From: Mycolicibacterium neoaurum
GTDB taxonomy: Bacteria > Actinomycetota > Actinomycetes > Mycobacteriales > Mycobacteriaceae
DNA length: 64,000 nt
Direction of reading: 5' to 3'
Assembly: GCF_036946495.1 (NCBI RefSeq)
Contig: NZ_JAQIIX010000001.1
Coordinates: 744,001-808,000, forward strand
This document shows, piece by piece, positions 1-8,985 of the stretch; the stretch's first letter is position 1; the number at the start of each line of letters is the position of its first letter. The translations under genes were made by a program, and so were the position numbers. Under the pieces are notes generated by a model, which saw only the letters and a list, made by a program, of their open reading frames with translations, had not been told where the DNA came from and searched no databases.

Positions 1-30
1 CCTGGGTTCGCTCGGGGCCGACTGAGCCAT
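1..30 (-). CDS. possible start of a further gene of the left-hand operon (partial)
   Basis: An ATG at position 30 opens a frame (MAQSAPSEP...) that runs off the left edge. It lies 14 bases downstream of the CoA-lyase stop, on the same strand, with the purine-rich GGTGTGGGGT just upstream as a possible ribosome site. Only ten codons are visible, so no family can be named. It may continue the catabolic operon. Confidence 0.35.
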   Translation of the reverse strand, partial: MAQSAPSEPR

Positions 31-44
31 ACCCCACACCGACG

Positions 45-860
45 TCAGCGAGCGCGGGCCAGCAGACCCCGCGCGCGGTCCACGACCGGCTTGTCGACCA
101 TCTTTCCGTCCACCGCACACGCGCCACCGGCCGCCGCGGCAGTAACCACCCGTTCGGCCCAGCGCAGCTCGGAATCTGTCGGCGTGAAGCGCCGATTGAC
201 GGCGTGGACCTGCGCCGGGTGAATACACATCTTTCCGGTGAAACCCAGGATGGCCGCGTGTTCCAGATCGGCAGCCAGCCTGTCCCCTTCGGTCAGATCG
301 GTGGTCACCCCGTCCAGCGGCGCCGCGCATCCGGCGACAGCCGACGCGAGCACCACCGCGCTACGCGCGTACTGCAATGCCGTGTGGCTGTCGGGGTCGA
401 CCCCGAGTTCGGCACCGAGGTCGACACTGCCGAAGGCGGCGCGAACCACCGAATCGGCACCGCACAGGGCCGCCGCACCCGCAACTCCCCGCCCGGTCTC
501 GATCAACGGGATCAGGGCAGTGCCGGCAGGCAATACGGCGGACACCCTGTTCAGCTGGTCGACGCTGTGCGCCTTGGGAACCATGACCGCGCAGCGCCGC
601 TGCGCCAGCGCCGCCAGATCATCTGCGCACCAAGAGGTGTCGGTGCCGTTGACCCGGACCACCACCTCGGCGCTACTGTCCAGGAAGGCCGACACGGCCA
701 CCCGCGCCGATTCCTTGGCCTCGACGGCGACGGCGTCCTCGAGATCGAGTATCACCAGGTCGGCGCCGCTGTCGAGTGCCTTGGCGAATCTGGCGGGGCG
801 GTCTCCGGGAACGAACAGCGCACTGCGCGCGTGACCGATCCGCTCGGCGAGATCGGTCAG
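45..860 (-). CDS. HpcH/HpaI (CitE-like) CoA-ester lyase
   Basis: About 271 residues of the CitE/HpcH family, TIM-barrel enzymes that cleave or form C-C bonds in acyl-CoA esters (citramalyl-, malyl- or 3-hydroxy-3-methylglutaryl-type substrates). Visible motifs are RSALFVPGDRPARF at the N-terminus, DLEDAV (acidic metal ligands), RVNG, PLIETGRG and GFTGKMCIHPAQV near the C-terminus, all typical. The start is uncertain: homology begins near 818. A CTG at 860 overlaps the upstream stop (CTGA) in the style of this operon; ATG at 926 or 977 would add unlikely residues. As the last complete gene of the MaoC/crotonase/FadE/flavoprotein unit it probably performs a terminal cleavage. The substrate is not readable from sequence. 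Confidence 0.85.
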   Translation of the reverse strand: MTDLAERIGHARSALFVPGDRPARFAKALDSGADLVILDLEDAVAVEAKESARVAVSAFLDSSAEVVVRVNGTDTSWCADDLAALAQRRCAVMVPKAHSVDQLNRVSAVLPAGTALIPLIETGRGVAGAAALCGADSVVRAAFGSVDLGAELGVDPDSHTALQYARSAVVLASAVAGCAAPLDGVTTDLTEGDRLAADLEHAAILGFTGKMCIHPAQVHAVNRRFTPTDSELRWAERVVTAAAAGGACAVDGKMVDKPVVDRARGLLARAR

Positions 861-2179
861 CTCAGCACCGCCGGTCGGTGTGCGGCCACGATCTTGTCCA
901 CGACGATCTTTGCCGTCTCGGCACATGCCGTGGTCCCGCCGTTGGCGTACTCCTTGACGCCGTCGCCGACATTCCACAGTCCGGTCAACGGGGTCTCATG
1001 TGTCAGGTCGTAACCGGCAACGGCGCGCTGCGGCGGCCAGTCGTCGCGGGTGACGGCGATGTTGAGGATGCGGGCCCGGTTGTCGAAATCCTCGATGTTG
1101 TCCCGCAAGTCCTGCAGCAGGAGCTCGGTTTCGGCTGCCTCGTCGAAGTCACCGGTCGGATTCTTGGGCACCGCGGTCCCGGCGTACAGATTCCACCCCG
1201 GCGGAGCCATCTCGGGGCAGACATCGGTGAAGTTGGAGACGTAGGCCAGTCTGCGCGATTTGGCGAAGCTCAGCATGCCGGGGACATCGACCAGGCGTTC
1301 CTGACTGGCGAAGTTGACCGTGATCATCGACGTGGGCCGGTCGGCCTTCTTCACCAGATCCTGGTAGTCCGGCGGCACGTTCTCCTCGCCCAACAGGGCG
1401 ACGGTGCCCGCGGGCCCGATATCGCTGACCACGATCGGCGCATCGATGCGCACCGACTGCCCGTCACGACTCACCTCGATCCCGGTGACGGTGCCGCCAT
1501 CGGCGGTGTGGATCTTCGTCACCGGTGTCGACAGCCAGATCTGCCCACCATTGTCGACCACCGCGTCGGCCAGTGCACGCCAGATGCCGATGGTGCCGTC
1601 GGGATGGAAGCCGAAGCGCTTGAAGGCACTCTTGCGGGTGAAGTAGGTCAGGAACACCCGGGCGGGCAGATCTTCGGAGCCGACAGCGAAGACCGAGGCA
1701 CACATGTTGCGGAAGATGCCATGCACGCCTTCGTTCTTGGTGTACTTGGCCACCCAGTCCGCGGTCGACAGTTCATCTTCGGGCAGACCGGAATCATTGC
1801 GCGCGGCACCGATTCCCTTGACCAGTTTGGCCCCTTGGCGGGTGAGTTTGCCCAGCAGGAAACCCCAGCCGCCACCGGTGACATCGACGTCCTTGCCCGC
1901 GATGCGGTACAGGATCGGCGGCGAGGGCTCCCGGATGTCGAACCGGGCGCCCACCTCTCGGCAGGTTTCCTCGGTGATGCCGCCCACCTCGATCACGATG
2001 GCCCCGTTGTTCACCTTGAAGCCGTCGATATCGTCGGTGGAGGCCCGGCCACCCACCTTGTCGAGCCGTTCGACGACCAGCGTGCGGTAGCCGAGTTTGG
2101 TCAGGCGCGCGGCGGTGAACAGGCCGCCTGCGCCGGCGCCGATCACCACGGCATCGTATGTCTCGCCCGAAGTCGTCAT
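857..2179 (-). CDS. FAD-dependent oxidoreductase, phytoene-desaturase-like
   Basis: A 440-residue flavoprotein. The N-terminus carries the dinucleotide-binding fingerprint VVIGAGAGGLFTAARL (residues about 9-24), then VVERLDKVGGRAST, the FAD-binding continuation found in phytoene desaturases and related amine-oxidase-fold enzymes. The C-terminus has GLWNVGDGVKEYANGG, the second FAD motif. The start is the ATG at 2179, preceded by AAGGAGTAGGACC, a strong ribosome site; the longer frame upstream is not needed. It sits between the acyl-CoA dehydrogenase and the CoA lyase and may desaturate or isomerise a cyclic intermediate. That role is inferred from context; carotenoid activity is unlikely because no other carotenoid genes are present. 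Confidence 0.85.
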   Translation of the reverse strand: MTTSGETYDAVVIGAGAGGLFTAARLTKLGYRTLVVERLDKVGGRASTDDIDGFKVNNGAIVIEVGGITEETCREVGARFDIREPSPPILYRIAGKDVDVTGGGWGFLLGKLTRQGAKLVKGIGAARNDSGLPEDELSTADWVAKYTKNEGVHGIFRNMCASVFAVGSEDLPARVFLTYFTRKSAFKRFGFHPDGTIGIWRALADAVVDNGGQIWLSTPVTKIHTADGGTVTGIEVSRDGQSVRIDAPIVVSDIGPAGTVALLGEENVPPDYQDLVKKADRPTSMITVNFASQERLVDVPGMLSFAKSRRLAYVSNFTDVCPEMAPPGWNLYAGTAVPKNPTGDFDEAAETELLLQDLRDNIEDFDNRARILNIAVTRDDWPPQRAVAGYDLTHETPLTGLWNVGDGVKEYANGGTTACAETAKIVVDKIVAAHRPAVLS

Positions 2180-2225
2180 GGTCCTACTCCTTGAAAGTCG
2201 TTGTGTTGCTGCGATGGTGGCCGGG

Positions 2226-3386
2226 TCAGTACGAACGCGGCAGTCCCAGCGAGGTCTGGGCAACGTAGTTGAGCACCATCTCGCGACTGACCGGTGCGGT
2301 GCGCATAAGCCGGGTGACGAACCACAGCTCCGAGAGGCCGTACTCGTGGGACAGCCCGTTACCGCCGTGGGTTTGGATCGCCTGGTCCAGTGCCTTCAGG
2401 GCGGCCTCGGATGCCGAGTACTTCGCGATGTTGGATGCCTCGCCAGCCGGCAAGCCGGCGTCGAATTGCTGTGCGCTCAGCGCCGTGGCCAGCCGGCTCA
2501 GCTCGACGGCGATGTGACTATCGGCCAACGGGTGGGCCACGCCCTGGTGTGCACCGATCGGTGTCGACCACACGTTGCGTTCCTTCGCGTAGGCCACCGC
2601 CTTGTCGATCGCATACCGACCGACGCCGCCACAGATCGCGCCGACCAGGATCCGCTCGGGATTGAGGCCGTCGAACACCTGCCGCAGACCGTTGCCGGCC
2701 TGACCGATCAATGCGTCCTCGCCCACCTCCACCTCGTCGAGGAAGACGGTGAACTGCTTGTCCGGAGACACGATCGAGGTGTCGATCTGCTGGATGCTGA
2801 AGCCCTTGGCGTCGGTGGGCACGACGAACAGTGACAGCTTGGACTTCTCCGGTGTCGAGTGATCGGCATCGCGCGCCACCAGCAGGACCGCCTCGCACTG
2901 GTCGACCGCGGAGATGTAGTACTTCGCACCGGAGATCACCCAACCGTCGGCCGTTTTGCGGGCCGTGGTCTTGACGTTGTGGCTGTTGGAGCCGGCATCG
3001 GGTTCGGTCAGGCCGAAGGCCATCTTCTGACTGCCGTCGGCGATGCCGGGCAACCAGCGCCGCTTCATATCATCCGAACCGTGGTGGGCCAGGATGGACC
3101 CACAGATCGCGGGCGAGATGACCCAGATCAGCATCGGCATACCGTGCGCGGCCAGTTCCTCGACCACCACCACGGCCTCGGCCATACCACCCCCGCCGCC
3201 GCCGTACTCCTCGGGCAGGTGCACGCCGAGCAGACCGGCCGCGCCGAGATCTTTCCACAGTTCCCCGATGTCCTCGCCCTTACGCCCGCGCTCCAAGAAG
3301 TATTGCGAGCCATAGCGTTCGGCGATGCCCGCGACGGTCTCCCGGATGGCGCGGTGTTCTTCGGTATCGGTGATCAAACCACTCAT
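2226..3386 (-). CDS. acyl-CoA dehydrogenase (FadE family)
   Basis: 386 residues with full family architecture: N-terminal helical domain, the FAD/substrate loop FGLTEPDAGSNSHNVKTTA, the GWVISGAKYYIS beta-domain signature, and a C-terminal helical domain with TGG-like QTHGGNGLSHEYGLSELW. It oxidises an acyl-CoA to the 2,3-enoyl-CoA with FAD. Start ATG 3386 is preceded by CCAAGGACGATGAC. It lies 46 bases upstream of the flavoprotein and only 1 base downstream of the crotonase fusion, so it is co-transcribed with both. A catalytic Glu cannot be assigned without alignment. Confidence 0.92.
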   Translation of the reverse strand: MSGLITDTEEHRAIRETVAGIAERYGSQYFLERGRKGEDIGELWKDLGAAGLLGVHLPEEYGGGGGGMAEAVVVVEELAAHGMPMLIWVISPAICGSILAHHGSDDMKRRWLPGIADGSQKMAFGLTEPDAGSNSHNVKTTARKTADGWVISGAKYYISAVDQCEAVLLVARDADHSTPEKSKLSLFVVPTDAKGFSIQQIDTSIVSPDKQFTVFLDEVEVGEDALIGQAGNGLRQVFDGLNPERILVGAICGGVGRYAIDKAVAYAKERNVWSTPIGAHQGVAHPLADSHIAVELSRLATALSAQQFDAGLPAGEASNIAKYSASEAALKALDQAIQTHGGNGLSHEYGLSELWFVTRLMRTAPVSREMVLNYVAQTSLGLPRSY

Positions 3387-3387
3387 G

Positions 3388-4599
3388 TCATCGTCCTTGG
3401 AATGTCGGTGTCGTCTTGGCCGCAAACGCGGCGATGGCTGCCGCTGCGTCATCACTGCGACCGGTGTCCTTGGTCCCCTGCAGCTCTGCGGTCAGCTGCG
3501 TCCGTAGGTCGTTGTGCCAGCTGTCGCGCAGCAACGCACGCATCGTCGCGAAGGCCACGGTCGGTCCCGCTGCCAGTTCCGTGGCGACCTGGGTTGCCCG
3601 CGAACGCAGTTCGGCGGCGGGGACGATCTCGTTGACCAAACCCCACTGCAACGCTTCAACGGCGCTGATGGGTGTGTTGCGCAGGTAGGCCTGCGCGGCG
3701 CGACGCGGACCGATCAGCCGGGGCAGGTGATAGGTGCCGCCGCCGTCACCGGAGAGTCCGATCCCGGCGAAGGCGACCACGAACCTGCTGTCCTCGGCGG
3801 CCAGCACGATATCGGCGGCGTAGACGAAGCCCAGACCGCCGCCCGCCACCGGACCGTGCGCGGCGGCCACGATCGGCGCCTCGACCCGGCTCAAGATGTC
3901 GAAGCCCTCGTGATAGGGCCGGATCATCTTCTCGAACAACGTGTCGTACCCGGCACCGTTGCTCTCCAGGAAATACGAGATGTCGCCACCGACCGTCAGC
4001 GCCGGCCCGTTGCCACAGATCAGGACCGCACGCACCGAGCGATCCGACTGGATGCGGCGCGCGACCTCAAGGGTTTCCTGCCCCATCCGCAAATTGATGG
4101 CGTTGCGTTGATCGGGCCGGTTCAGGCACACGGTGGCCAGCCCGTTCTCGACGCGGTAGTCGATTGTCTGCAGCGCGCCGTTGCCCTCGAGCGCGGCACG
4201 CCAGGCGGCCGTATCGGTGAGTTGACGCAGCTCGGTGATCCGGCCGTCGTTGTCGAACGAGAGCACGTGCACGAAGGCGGCGTCCAACTCGGCCCCGGAA
4301 CGACGACCGCTGCCCCGGTAGGTGCCGATGACCGTCAGCCCACCGTCGTTGTTGAGCCGGTGATCCTCGGCAACGGCCCGAGCCCGATAATGCGCACCGA
4401 TGCGCCACCAGACCTGTGCACGCATGGCCTCGGCACCCTGATGGGTGCCGCCCATCTCCAACGGCATCCCTTCGGTGACGTGCCCGACAAATTCCGGCGA
4501 CAGCAGCCGGTCGACGCTCTCAGCGTCACCCCGGGCGAGCGCATCGTAGAGCGCCTCGACAGCGGCGATACGGGAATCCTGAGCGGTATCAACCGACAT
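3388..4599 (-). CDS. SnoaL-like domain fused to enoyl-CoA hydratase
   Basis: A 403-residue two-domain protein. Residues 1 to about 135 (VEALYDALARGDAESVDRLL ... ELRQLTD) read as a SnoaL/NTF2-like cone fold. Residues about 145-403 are a crotonase: LATVCLNRPDQRNAIN, the first oxyanion-hole segment ALTVGGDISYF and the second AAAHGPVAGGGLGFVYAADIVLAA. The crotonase half should hydrate or isomerise an enoyl-CoA; the SnoaL half may bind or process a related ring intermediate. Three further stand-alone crotonases sit in the other operon, so this fused one is probably specialised. The gene overlaps the MaoC gene by 11 bases, consistent with translational coupling. Confidence 0.9.
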   Translation of the reverse strand: MSVDTAQDSRIAAVEALYDALARGDAESVDRLLSPEFVGHVTEGMPLEMGGTHQGAEAMRAQVWWRIGAHYRARAVAEDHRLNNDGGLTVIGTYRGSGRRSGAELDAAFVHVLSFDNDGRITELRQLTDTAAWRAALEGNGALQTIDYRVENGLATVCLNRPDQRNAINLRMGQETLEVARRIQSDRSVRAVLICGNGPALTVGGDISYFLESNGAGYDTLFEKMIRPYHEGFDILSRVEAPIVAAAHGPVAGGGLGFVYAADIVLAAEDSRFVVAFAGIGLSGDGGGTYHLPRLIGPRRAAQAYLRNTPISAVEALQWGLVNEIVPAAELRSRATQVATELAAGPTVAFATMRALLRDSWHNDLRTQLTAELQGTKDTGRSDDAAAAIAAFAAKTTPTFQGR

Positions 4600-5041
4600 A
4601 GCGCACGATCGATTCGATCACCGCGGCCGGCTTGGCCGCTCCGTCCACCTCGATGGTGGTGACCAGGGTGGCCTGCACCGCGCCGTCGAGCTTGTCCACC
4701 TCCGTGATCACCGAAGAAGCCCGCACCTTGGCGCCGACCGGCACCGGCGTGATGAACCGCACCTTGTTGAAGCCGTAGTTGATGGCCATCGCGATGTTGT
4801 CGACCCGGTAGAGCTCGTGCATGAACTTGGGCAGCAGCGACAGGGTCAGCAACCCGTGCGCGATGGTGCCACCGAACGGGCCGGAGGCCGCCCGCTCCGG
4901 GTCGACGTGGATCCACTGGTGATCATCGGTCGCCTGGGCGAAGTTGTTCACCCGATCCTGGTCGACGACCAGCCACTCGGTGGGACCCAATTCGGTGCCC
5001 GACGCGTTTTCGAACTCCGCCAGATTGCCAAAAGTCTTCAT
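4589..5041 (-). CDS. MaoC-like (R)-enoyl-CoA hydratase
   Basis: A 150-residue single hotdog protein. The family signature is clear: ATDDHQWIHVDPERAASGPFG contains the catalytic Asp/His pair of R-specific enoyl-CoA hydratases, followed by TIAHGLLTLSLLP and the core strand NYGFNKVRFITPVPVG. It should hydrate a trans-2-enoyl-CoA to the (R)-3-hydroxyacyl-CoA. It overlaps the SnoaL-crotonase gene by 11 bases. The operon therefore encodes hydratases of two unrelated folds next to one dehydrogenase, suggesting two successive rounds or two stereochemical steps. Confidence 0.93.
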   Translation of the reverse strand: MKTFGNLAEFENASGTELGPTEWLVVDQDRVNNFAQATDDHQWIHVDPERAASGPFGGTIAHGLLTLSLLPKFMHELYRVDNIAMAINYGFNKVRFITPVPVGAKVRASSVITEVDKLDGAVQATLVTTIEVDGAAKPAAVIESIVRYVG

Positions 5042-5059
5042 CGTGAACGCATTCCTTCC

Positions 5060-6037
5060 CTAAACCCGGATTCCCACCGGTTGACCCGCTTTGATCTGAT
5101 CGAGGTACTCGGCCATCCCGTGGATGGGCGCGGCAGGCGCATCGCCATCGGTGACCGACCAGCGGATGGCGGCCTCGACGATGCGGGTACTGACCTCGCC
5201 GTCGGCGCTGCGATGTCGCAACGGCACGCTGGACAGTGCGTCGCCCTCGAAACGCCAGCGCCGCCCACCCGCGGCAATGGTCAGCTGGATGCGTTCCTGA
5301 AAGCCGTTGTCGTCGCGCTGCGTGGTGATCTCCACCTCATCGCAGGAGTGCACCTCGGCGCCGTCGAAGACGAAGCCGCCGACTCGTGACGACCCGTCGG
5401 TATCGCCGAAATATGCTGCCATGAAGCCGAATCGGTCTGCACTTCCGTGCAGCCAGCGATAGAACCATGGCGCCTGCCAAGACCGCGGTCCCCAGGAGTG
5501 ATCTCGCAGGCCGTGCCCGCGGACCGGCCAACGCTGAGTCCCGATCACCACCTCTCCGGTGACCACGGCGAGCTGTTCGTAGTGATGGGGAGCAAACGAC
5601 TGCCCCTGCGCCTCGAACGTCTGCTCGTGGGCCGGCGCCAGAGCCAGGAATTGCAGGGTGATTCGACAGTCCGCCTGCGGGCTGGAGTTCAATGCCGCCG
5701 AAGGGTCGCTCATCGCTGCTGGATCCGCGACCAGCCGGATGTCACCGTCGTAGCGCACGCGGACATCACGCAATGGTGTGACCACCTCGACGGACAGCCC
5801 ACCGGCGTTCATCGCCTCGTTCGAGGTGACCTGCGGGCGCGCGTAGCCGAACGCGAGCCGACCGTCGGGCAGGTACAGGCAGATCGTCCGTTCGCCACGG
5901 CCCTCGTTGGGCCGGTTGGCCAGCCGCAGGAAGCCGGCGATGCCGGACTCGGGGTCGTGGAATTCGAAGTACATCGACTCGTTGAAATCCGAGTCGGAAG
6001 TGACCGCGTGGGTGTAGTCGTCGTCCAGAGTCAGCAT
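5060..6037 (-). CDS. DUF7064/7065-type (CrtC/AttH-like) protein of unknown function
   Basis: About 325 residues, first gene of the leftward operon. Segments NESMYFEFHDPESGIAGF, ERTICLYLPDGRLAFGYA and GHGLRDHSWGPRSW resemble the tandem lipocalin-like DUF7064/7065 (CrtC/AttH-superfamily) proteins that accompany actinobacterial hydrophobic-compound clusters. Family assignment is from memory and tentative. No signal peptide or membrane helix is seen. The ATG at 6037 begins the conserved part (MLTLDDDYTH); GTG codons at 6082 and 6148 extend the frame but 6148 would sit on the promoter. The biochemical role is unknown; binding or hydration of a hydrophobic ring substrate is a guess. Confidence 0.7.
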   Translation of the reverse strand: MLTLDDDYTHAVTSDSDFNESMYFEFHDPESGIAGFLRLANRPNEGRGERTICLYLPDGRLAFGYARPQVTSNEAMNAGGLSVEVVTPLRDVRVRYDGDIRLVADPAAMSDPSAALNSSPQADCRITLQFLALAPAHEQTFEAQGQSFAPHHYEQLAVVTGEVVIGTQRWPVRGHGLRDHSWGPRSWQAPWFYRWLHGSADRFGFMAAYFGDTDGSSRVGGFVFDGAEVHSCDEVEITTQRDDNGFQERIQLTIAAGGRRWRFEGDALSSVPLRHRSADGEVSTRIVEAAIRWSVTDGDAPAAPIHGMAEYLDQIKAGQPVGIRV

Positions 6038-6149
6038 GGCTTCGGCCGCGGCAGCCGAGTTGGCGCCGCTCGCCCCCTTCACATGGCGGGTTGAATATTT
6101 CGAATCGCGATGGCGGGCCGTAAATAGCCCACGAGCACGTGTGTTCACG

Positions 6150-6182
6150 ACGCTAACACATTTTTCTAGTTTCTGTTAGATT
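6150..6182. promoter_or_regulatory. divergent promoter with CTAAC-N17-GTTAG operator
   Basis: Between the DUF7064-type gene and the MBL-fold gene lies CTAACA, 15 bases, TGTTAG (6153-6179), an almost symmetrical inverted repeat in a locally AT-rich stretch. The right half-site overlaps TAGATT (6177-6182), a good -10 element for the rightward gene; TAGCGT on the minus strand (6155-6150) could be the -10 for the leftward operon. The same arm sequence and spacing recur at 20583-20609. It is probably a repressor site for both directions. Confidence 0.6.
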
Positions 6183-6208
6183 TTTTCTGACGACGGGAGT
6201 TTCCAGAG

Positions 6209-7264
6209 ATGAGCAGCATGCCCATGTCCGACACCGCACCAGCCGCCGCTGCGGCACCCCCGGTGATCGGGGTGCCGCTGCACATCACCCCGACCGTCGT
6301 CTGCATCGCATTACCGCTGCCCCTGCCCGACCTCCAGGTGGTCAACAGCTACGTCGTGCTCGGTGCTGACGGACTCACCCTCGTCGATCCCGGCTGGGCC
6401 TACCCACCGGCCGAGGCCGCGCTCACCGAGGCCCTGCTCCAGCTCGGATACGCCGTGACCGACGTCCGCCGGATCATCGTCACCCATCAGCACTGGGACC
6501 ACTATTCGCTCGGGGTCCGCTGGCGTAACCGCTATGGCATGGAACTGCTGCTCGGCTCCGGTGAGCGGCACAGCCTGCAGGCCTTCGCACGGCAGCCCGA
6601 CAGCGTGCACCCCGCCCAGGTCGGCATGCTTGCCAGGGCCGGGGCACCGGACCTGGCCCGCCGGATCGCCGCGCTCACGTGGGAGCCCCACGAGCTCGGC
6701 GTAGCCTTCGACGCGCCGGATCGCTGGCTGCACGACGGCGAAGTGCTGGCCCACGGCGACGTCACGCTGGTGGTCCGGGAAACTCCCGGGCACACGCGCG
6801 GGCATGTGGTGTTCGAGGATGCCGAACAACAACTCGTGTTCTCCGGCGATCACCTCCTGCCACGAATCACCCCCTCGATCGCTTTCGAGCGCGACCCCGA
6901 ACCGTTGCCGTTGCGGTCCTACCTCGACTCGCTGACCCTGATGCTGAATCTGCCCGACGCGCGCATGCTGCCCGCCCACGGTCACACAGCCGGCCGGACC
7001 CGGCCGCGCGCTCAGGAGCTGATCGACCACCATCGGCAACGTCTGGACCGGGTATCCGAACTGGTCTGTGCGGGATACGGCACGGGCCTGGAGGTCGCCG
7101 AGCAGATGCGTTGGACCCGGCACGGACGGCGGCTGGTGGAGTTGGACGTCGTGCACCAAATGACCGCGGTGCTGGAGGTCGCGGCACACCTCGACGTACT
7201 GGCCGTCCGGGACGAGCTGAATGCGCGCGATCAGGACGGAGTTCGATTCTTCTCGCTGCCGTGA
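6209..7264 (+). CDS. MBL-fold metallo-hydrolase
   Basis: A 351-residue metallo-beta-lactamase-fold protein. The metal-binding motif HQHWDH (H-x-H-x-D-H) is intact in IVTHQHWDHYSLG, with later ligands in ETPGHTRGHVVF, SGDHLLPR and PAHGHT, so a dinuclear metal site is expected. Family members cleave thioesters, lactones or other esters. The C-terminal 80 residues form the helical extension found in glyoxalase-II-like members. ATG 6209 follows GGGAG. It is transcribed away from the leftward operon out of the shared operator region and its 3' end overlaps the convergent acyl-CoA ligase by 34 bases. A thioesterase or lactonase role in the pathway is inferred. Confidence 0.88.
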   Translation: MSSMPMSDTAPAAAAAPPVIGVPLHITPTVVCIALPLPLPDLQVVNSYVVLGADGLTLVDPGWAYPPAEAALTEALLQLGYAVTDVRRIIVTHQHWDHYSLGVRWRNRYGMELLLGSGERHSLQAFARQPDSVHPAQVGMLARAGAPDLARRIAALTWEPHELGVAFDAPDRWLHDGEVLAHGDVTLVVRETPGHTRGHVVFEDAEQQLVFSGDHLLPRITPSIAFERDPEPLPLRSYLDSLTLMLNLPDARMLPAHGHTAGRTRPRAQELIDHHRQRLDRVSELVCAGYGTGLEVAEQMRWTRHGRRLVELDVVHQMTAVLEVAAHLDVLAVRDELNARDQDGVRFFSLP

Positions 7265-8985
7265 TCTTCGGCGCCGATGCGCGCCATGACCTCTTGCACA
7301 AGGCGGAACTTCTGAATCTTGCCTGTCGGCGTCGTCGGTAGCTCGTCGGCGGAACAGAACACGACGCGCTTGGGCACCTTGAAGCGCGCCAGCGAGGTCC
7401 GGCACAGCTGGAGGACATCCTGCTCGGTGAGCTCGTGACCGGGTGCGGTGACGACGACGGCGCAACCGATCTCACCCCATCGGTCATCGGTGAGACCGAT
7501 GGCGAAGGCCTGGCTGATTCCGGGATGAGCCGCCAGCACGTCCTCGATCTCTTTGGGCATCACCAATTCGCCACCGCTCTTGTACAGCTCCTTACTACGA
7601 CCGGTGACCCGCAGGTAGCCGTCGGGACGGATATGGCCGAGATCGCCGGAATGCAGCCACCCCGAACGCAGTGTCGCGGCGGTCTCCACCGGGCGATTCC
7701 AGTACTCGAGCATCACCGTCGGCCCCGCCGAGAGCAGCTCTCCGTCGACGCCGGCCGGCACATCGCGCCCGGTATCCGGGTCGACCACCCGGTACACGAC
7801 CAGTTCGGCTGACCCGGAAAGCCCAGCGGCTCCGGCCATCTTCGGCCTGCCGACGGTCTCCGAGGTCAGCACGAGATCGTCCTCGGGCCGGGTGAGCGTC
7901 ATGGCGCCGCCGCATTCGGTCATCCCGTAGCCGGTGACGATCTCGTCGATACCGAACAGTTCGCGGACCTGGTGCCACAGCCAGATCGGTGCCGGAGCGG
8001 ATCCGCACAGTAGTGCGCGCAGCGACGACAGGTCGAAGCGTTGGCGCACAGGGCTTTCCACCATCGCCACCGCCATGGTGGGAACGCACAGCATGTCGGT
8101 GGCCCGGTGCCGCTCGATCCCGGCGAAGTAGCCTTCGGCGGTGAACGACGGCAGCAGGATGACCGCCCCGCCGACGAACATGGCCGACAACAGGCCCTCG
8201 ACGTAACCGAACATGTGATAGCAGGGCAGCGAGTAGAGAATCCGACGTCCGTCCTCATAGGCGCGGGTCAATGCCGACGCGTACGCGGTGCGCAGGACGG
8301 CGTCATGGGAAACCACCACTCCCTTGGGTGACCCCGTCGTGCCCGATGTGTAGAGCATGTCGCCGGGATCGCCAGGTGCCACCTCCGGCGTCGACGCCGA
8401 CTGCGCCGCCCGGGCACATGCGGCCAGATCCGCGACCGTCATCGCCGTCGGACGAACGAGACCACCGGTGTCGAGCACGACCACCTGGCGCAGCGTCGGT
8501 ACCGTGTCGGGGCGGTCTTCGCGCGCGGCGAAGCCGGTCTCATCCCATCCCGGGACGATGCCGTCGAGCATCTCCTGGTAGTCCAGGGCACCGAACTGCG
8601 TCATGGTGACCAGCACCCGACAGCCGGAATCGGCAAGGACGAAACCGAGTTCGGATTGCCGGTAGAGATAGTTGAACGGCACCGCGACGGCGCCGGCTCG
8701 GGCGATCGCGAACTTCACCGTGACGAATTCCGGGAAGTTGGCCATCACCATCCCGACCCGATCGCCGACGCCCACACCGAGGGCCATCAGCCCCGCCGCC
8801 AGCGCACGGGACTGTTCGGCGACATCGCGATATGTCAGCATGACCGAATCGGTGAGGACGAACGGCCGATCCGGATACCGGTCGGCGCAGCGATCCAGCC
8901 ATTGGGCCAGCGTCACGGGTTGCCAGACCGGGAACCGCTCGGCCAGTGCGGTGCGACGCCGGCCCACCGCGACGGTAGCGCTCAC
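7231..8985 (-). CDS. class I adenylate-forming acyl-CoA ligase (FadD-like) 1
   Basis: 584 residues. ANL-superfamily motifs are complete: P-loop-like YTSGTTGSPKGVVVSH, VTGYGMTECGG, SGDLGHIRPDGYLRVTGR (A8 hinge) and the catalytic lysine region PTTPTGKIQKF near the C-terminus. It activates a carboxylic acid with ATP and forms the CoA thioester. Its GTG start overlaps the stop of ligase 2 (GTGA), so both are translated from one message. Two ligases suggest that the substrate and a later released acid are each re-activated, or that a dicarboxylic intermediate arises. The 3' end overlaps the convergent MBL gene. Confidence 0.93.
   Translation of the reverse strand: MSATVAVGRRRTALAERFPVWQPVTLAQWLDRCADRYPDRPFVLTDSVMLTYRDVAEQSRALAAGLMALGVGVGDRVGMVMANFPEFVTVKFAIARAGAVAVPFNYLYRQSELGFVLADSGCRVLVTMTQFGALDYQEMLDGIVPGWDETGFAAREDRPDTVPTLRQVVVLDTGGLVRPTAMTVADLAACARAAQSASTPEVAPGDPGDMLYTSGTTGSPKGVVVSHDAVLRTAYASALTRAYEDGRRILYSLPCYHMFGYVEGLLSAMFVGGAVILLPSFTAEGYFAGIERHRATDMLCVPTMAVAMVESPVRQRFDLSSLRALLCGSAPAPIWLWHQVRELFGIDEIVTGYGMTECGGAMTLTRPEDDLVLTSETVGRPKMAGAAGLSGSAELVVYRVVDPDTGRDVPAGVDGELLSAGPTVMLEYWNRPVETAATLRSGWLHSGDLGHIRPDGYLRVTGRSKELYKSGGELVMPKEIEDVLAAHPGISQAFAIGLTDDRWGEIGCAVVVTAPGHELTEQDVLQLCRTSLARFKVPKRVVFCSADELPTTPTGKIQKFRLVQEVMARIGAEDHGSEKNRTPS

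Noticed and set aside
776..2194. Long plus-strand frame opposite the flavoprotein gene
   Set aside because: It is a mirror frame caused by high GC at third positions; the minus-strand gene has clear FAD motifs and a ribosome site. The same applies to other long antisense frames across the window.
6153..6179. KstR-type cholesterol-regulon operator
   Set aside because: The KstR consensus TNNAACNNGTTNNA needs the AAC and GTT halves 2 bases apart; here they are 17 apart, so it is a different site.
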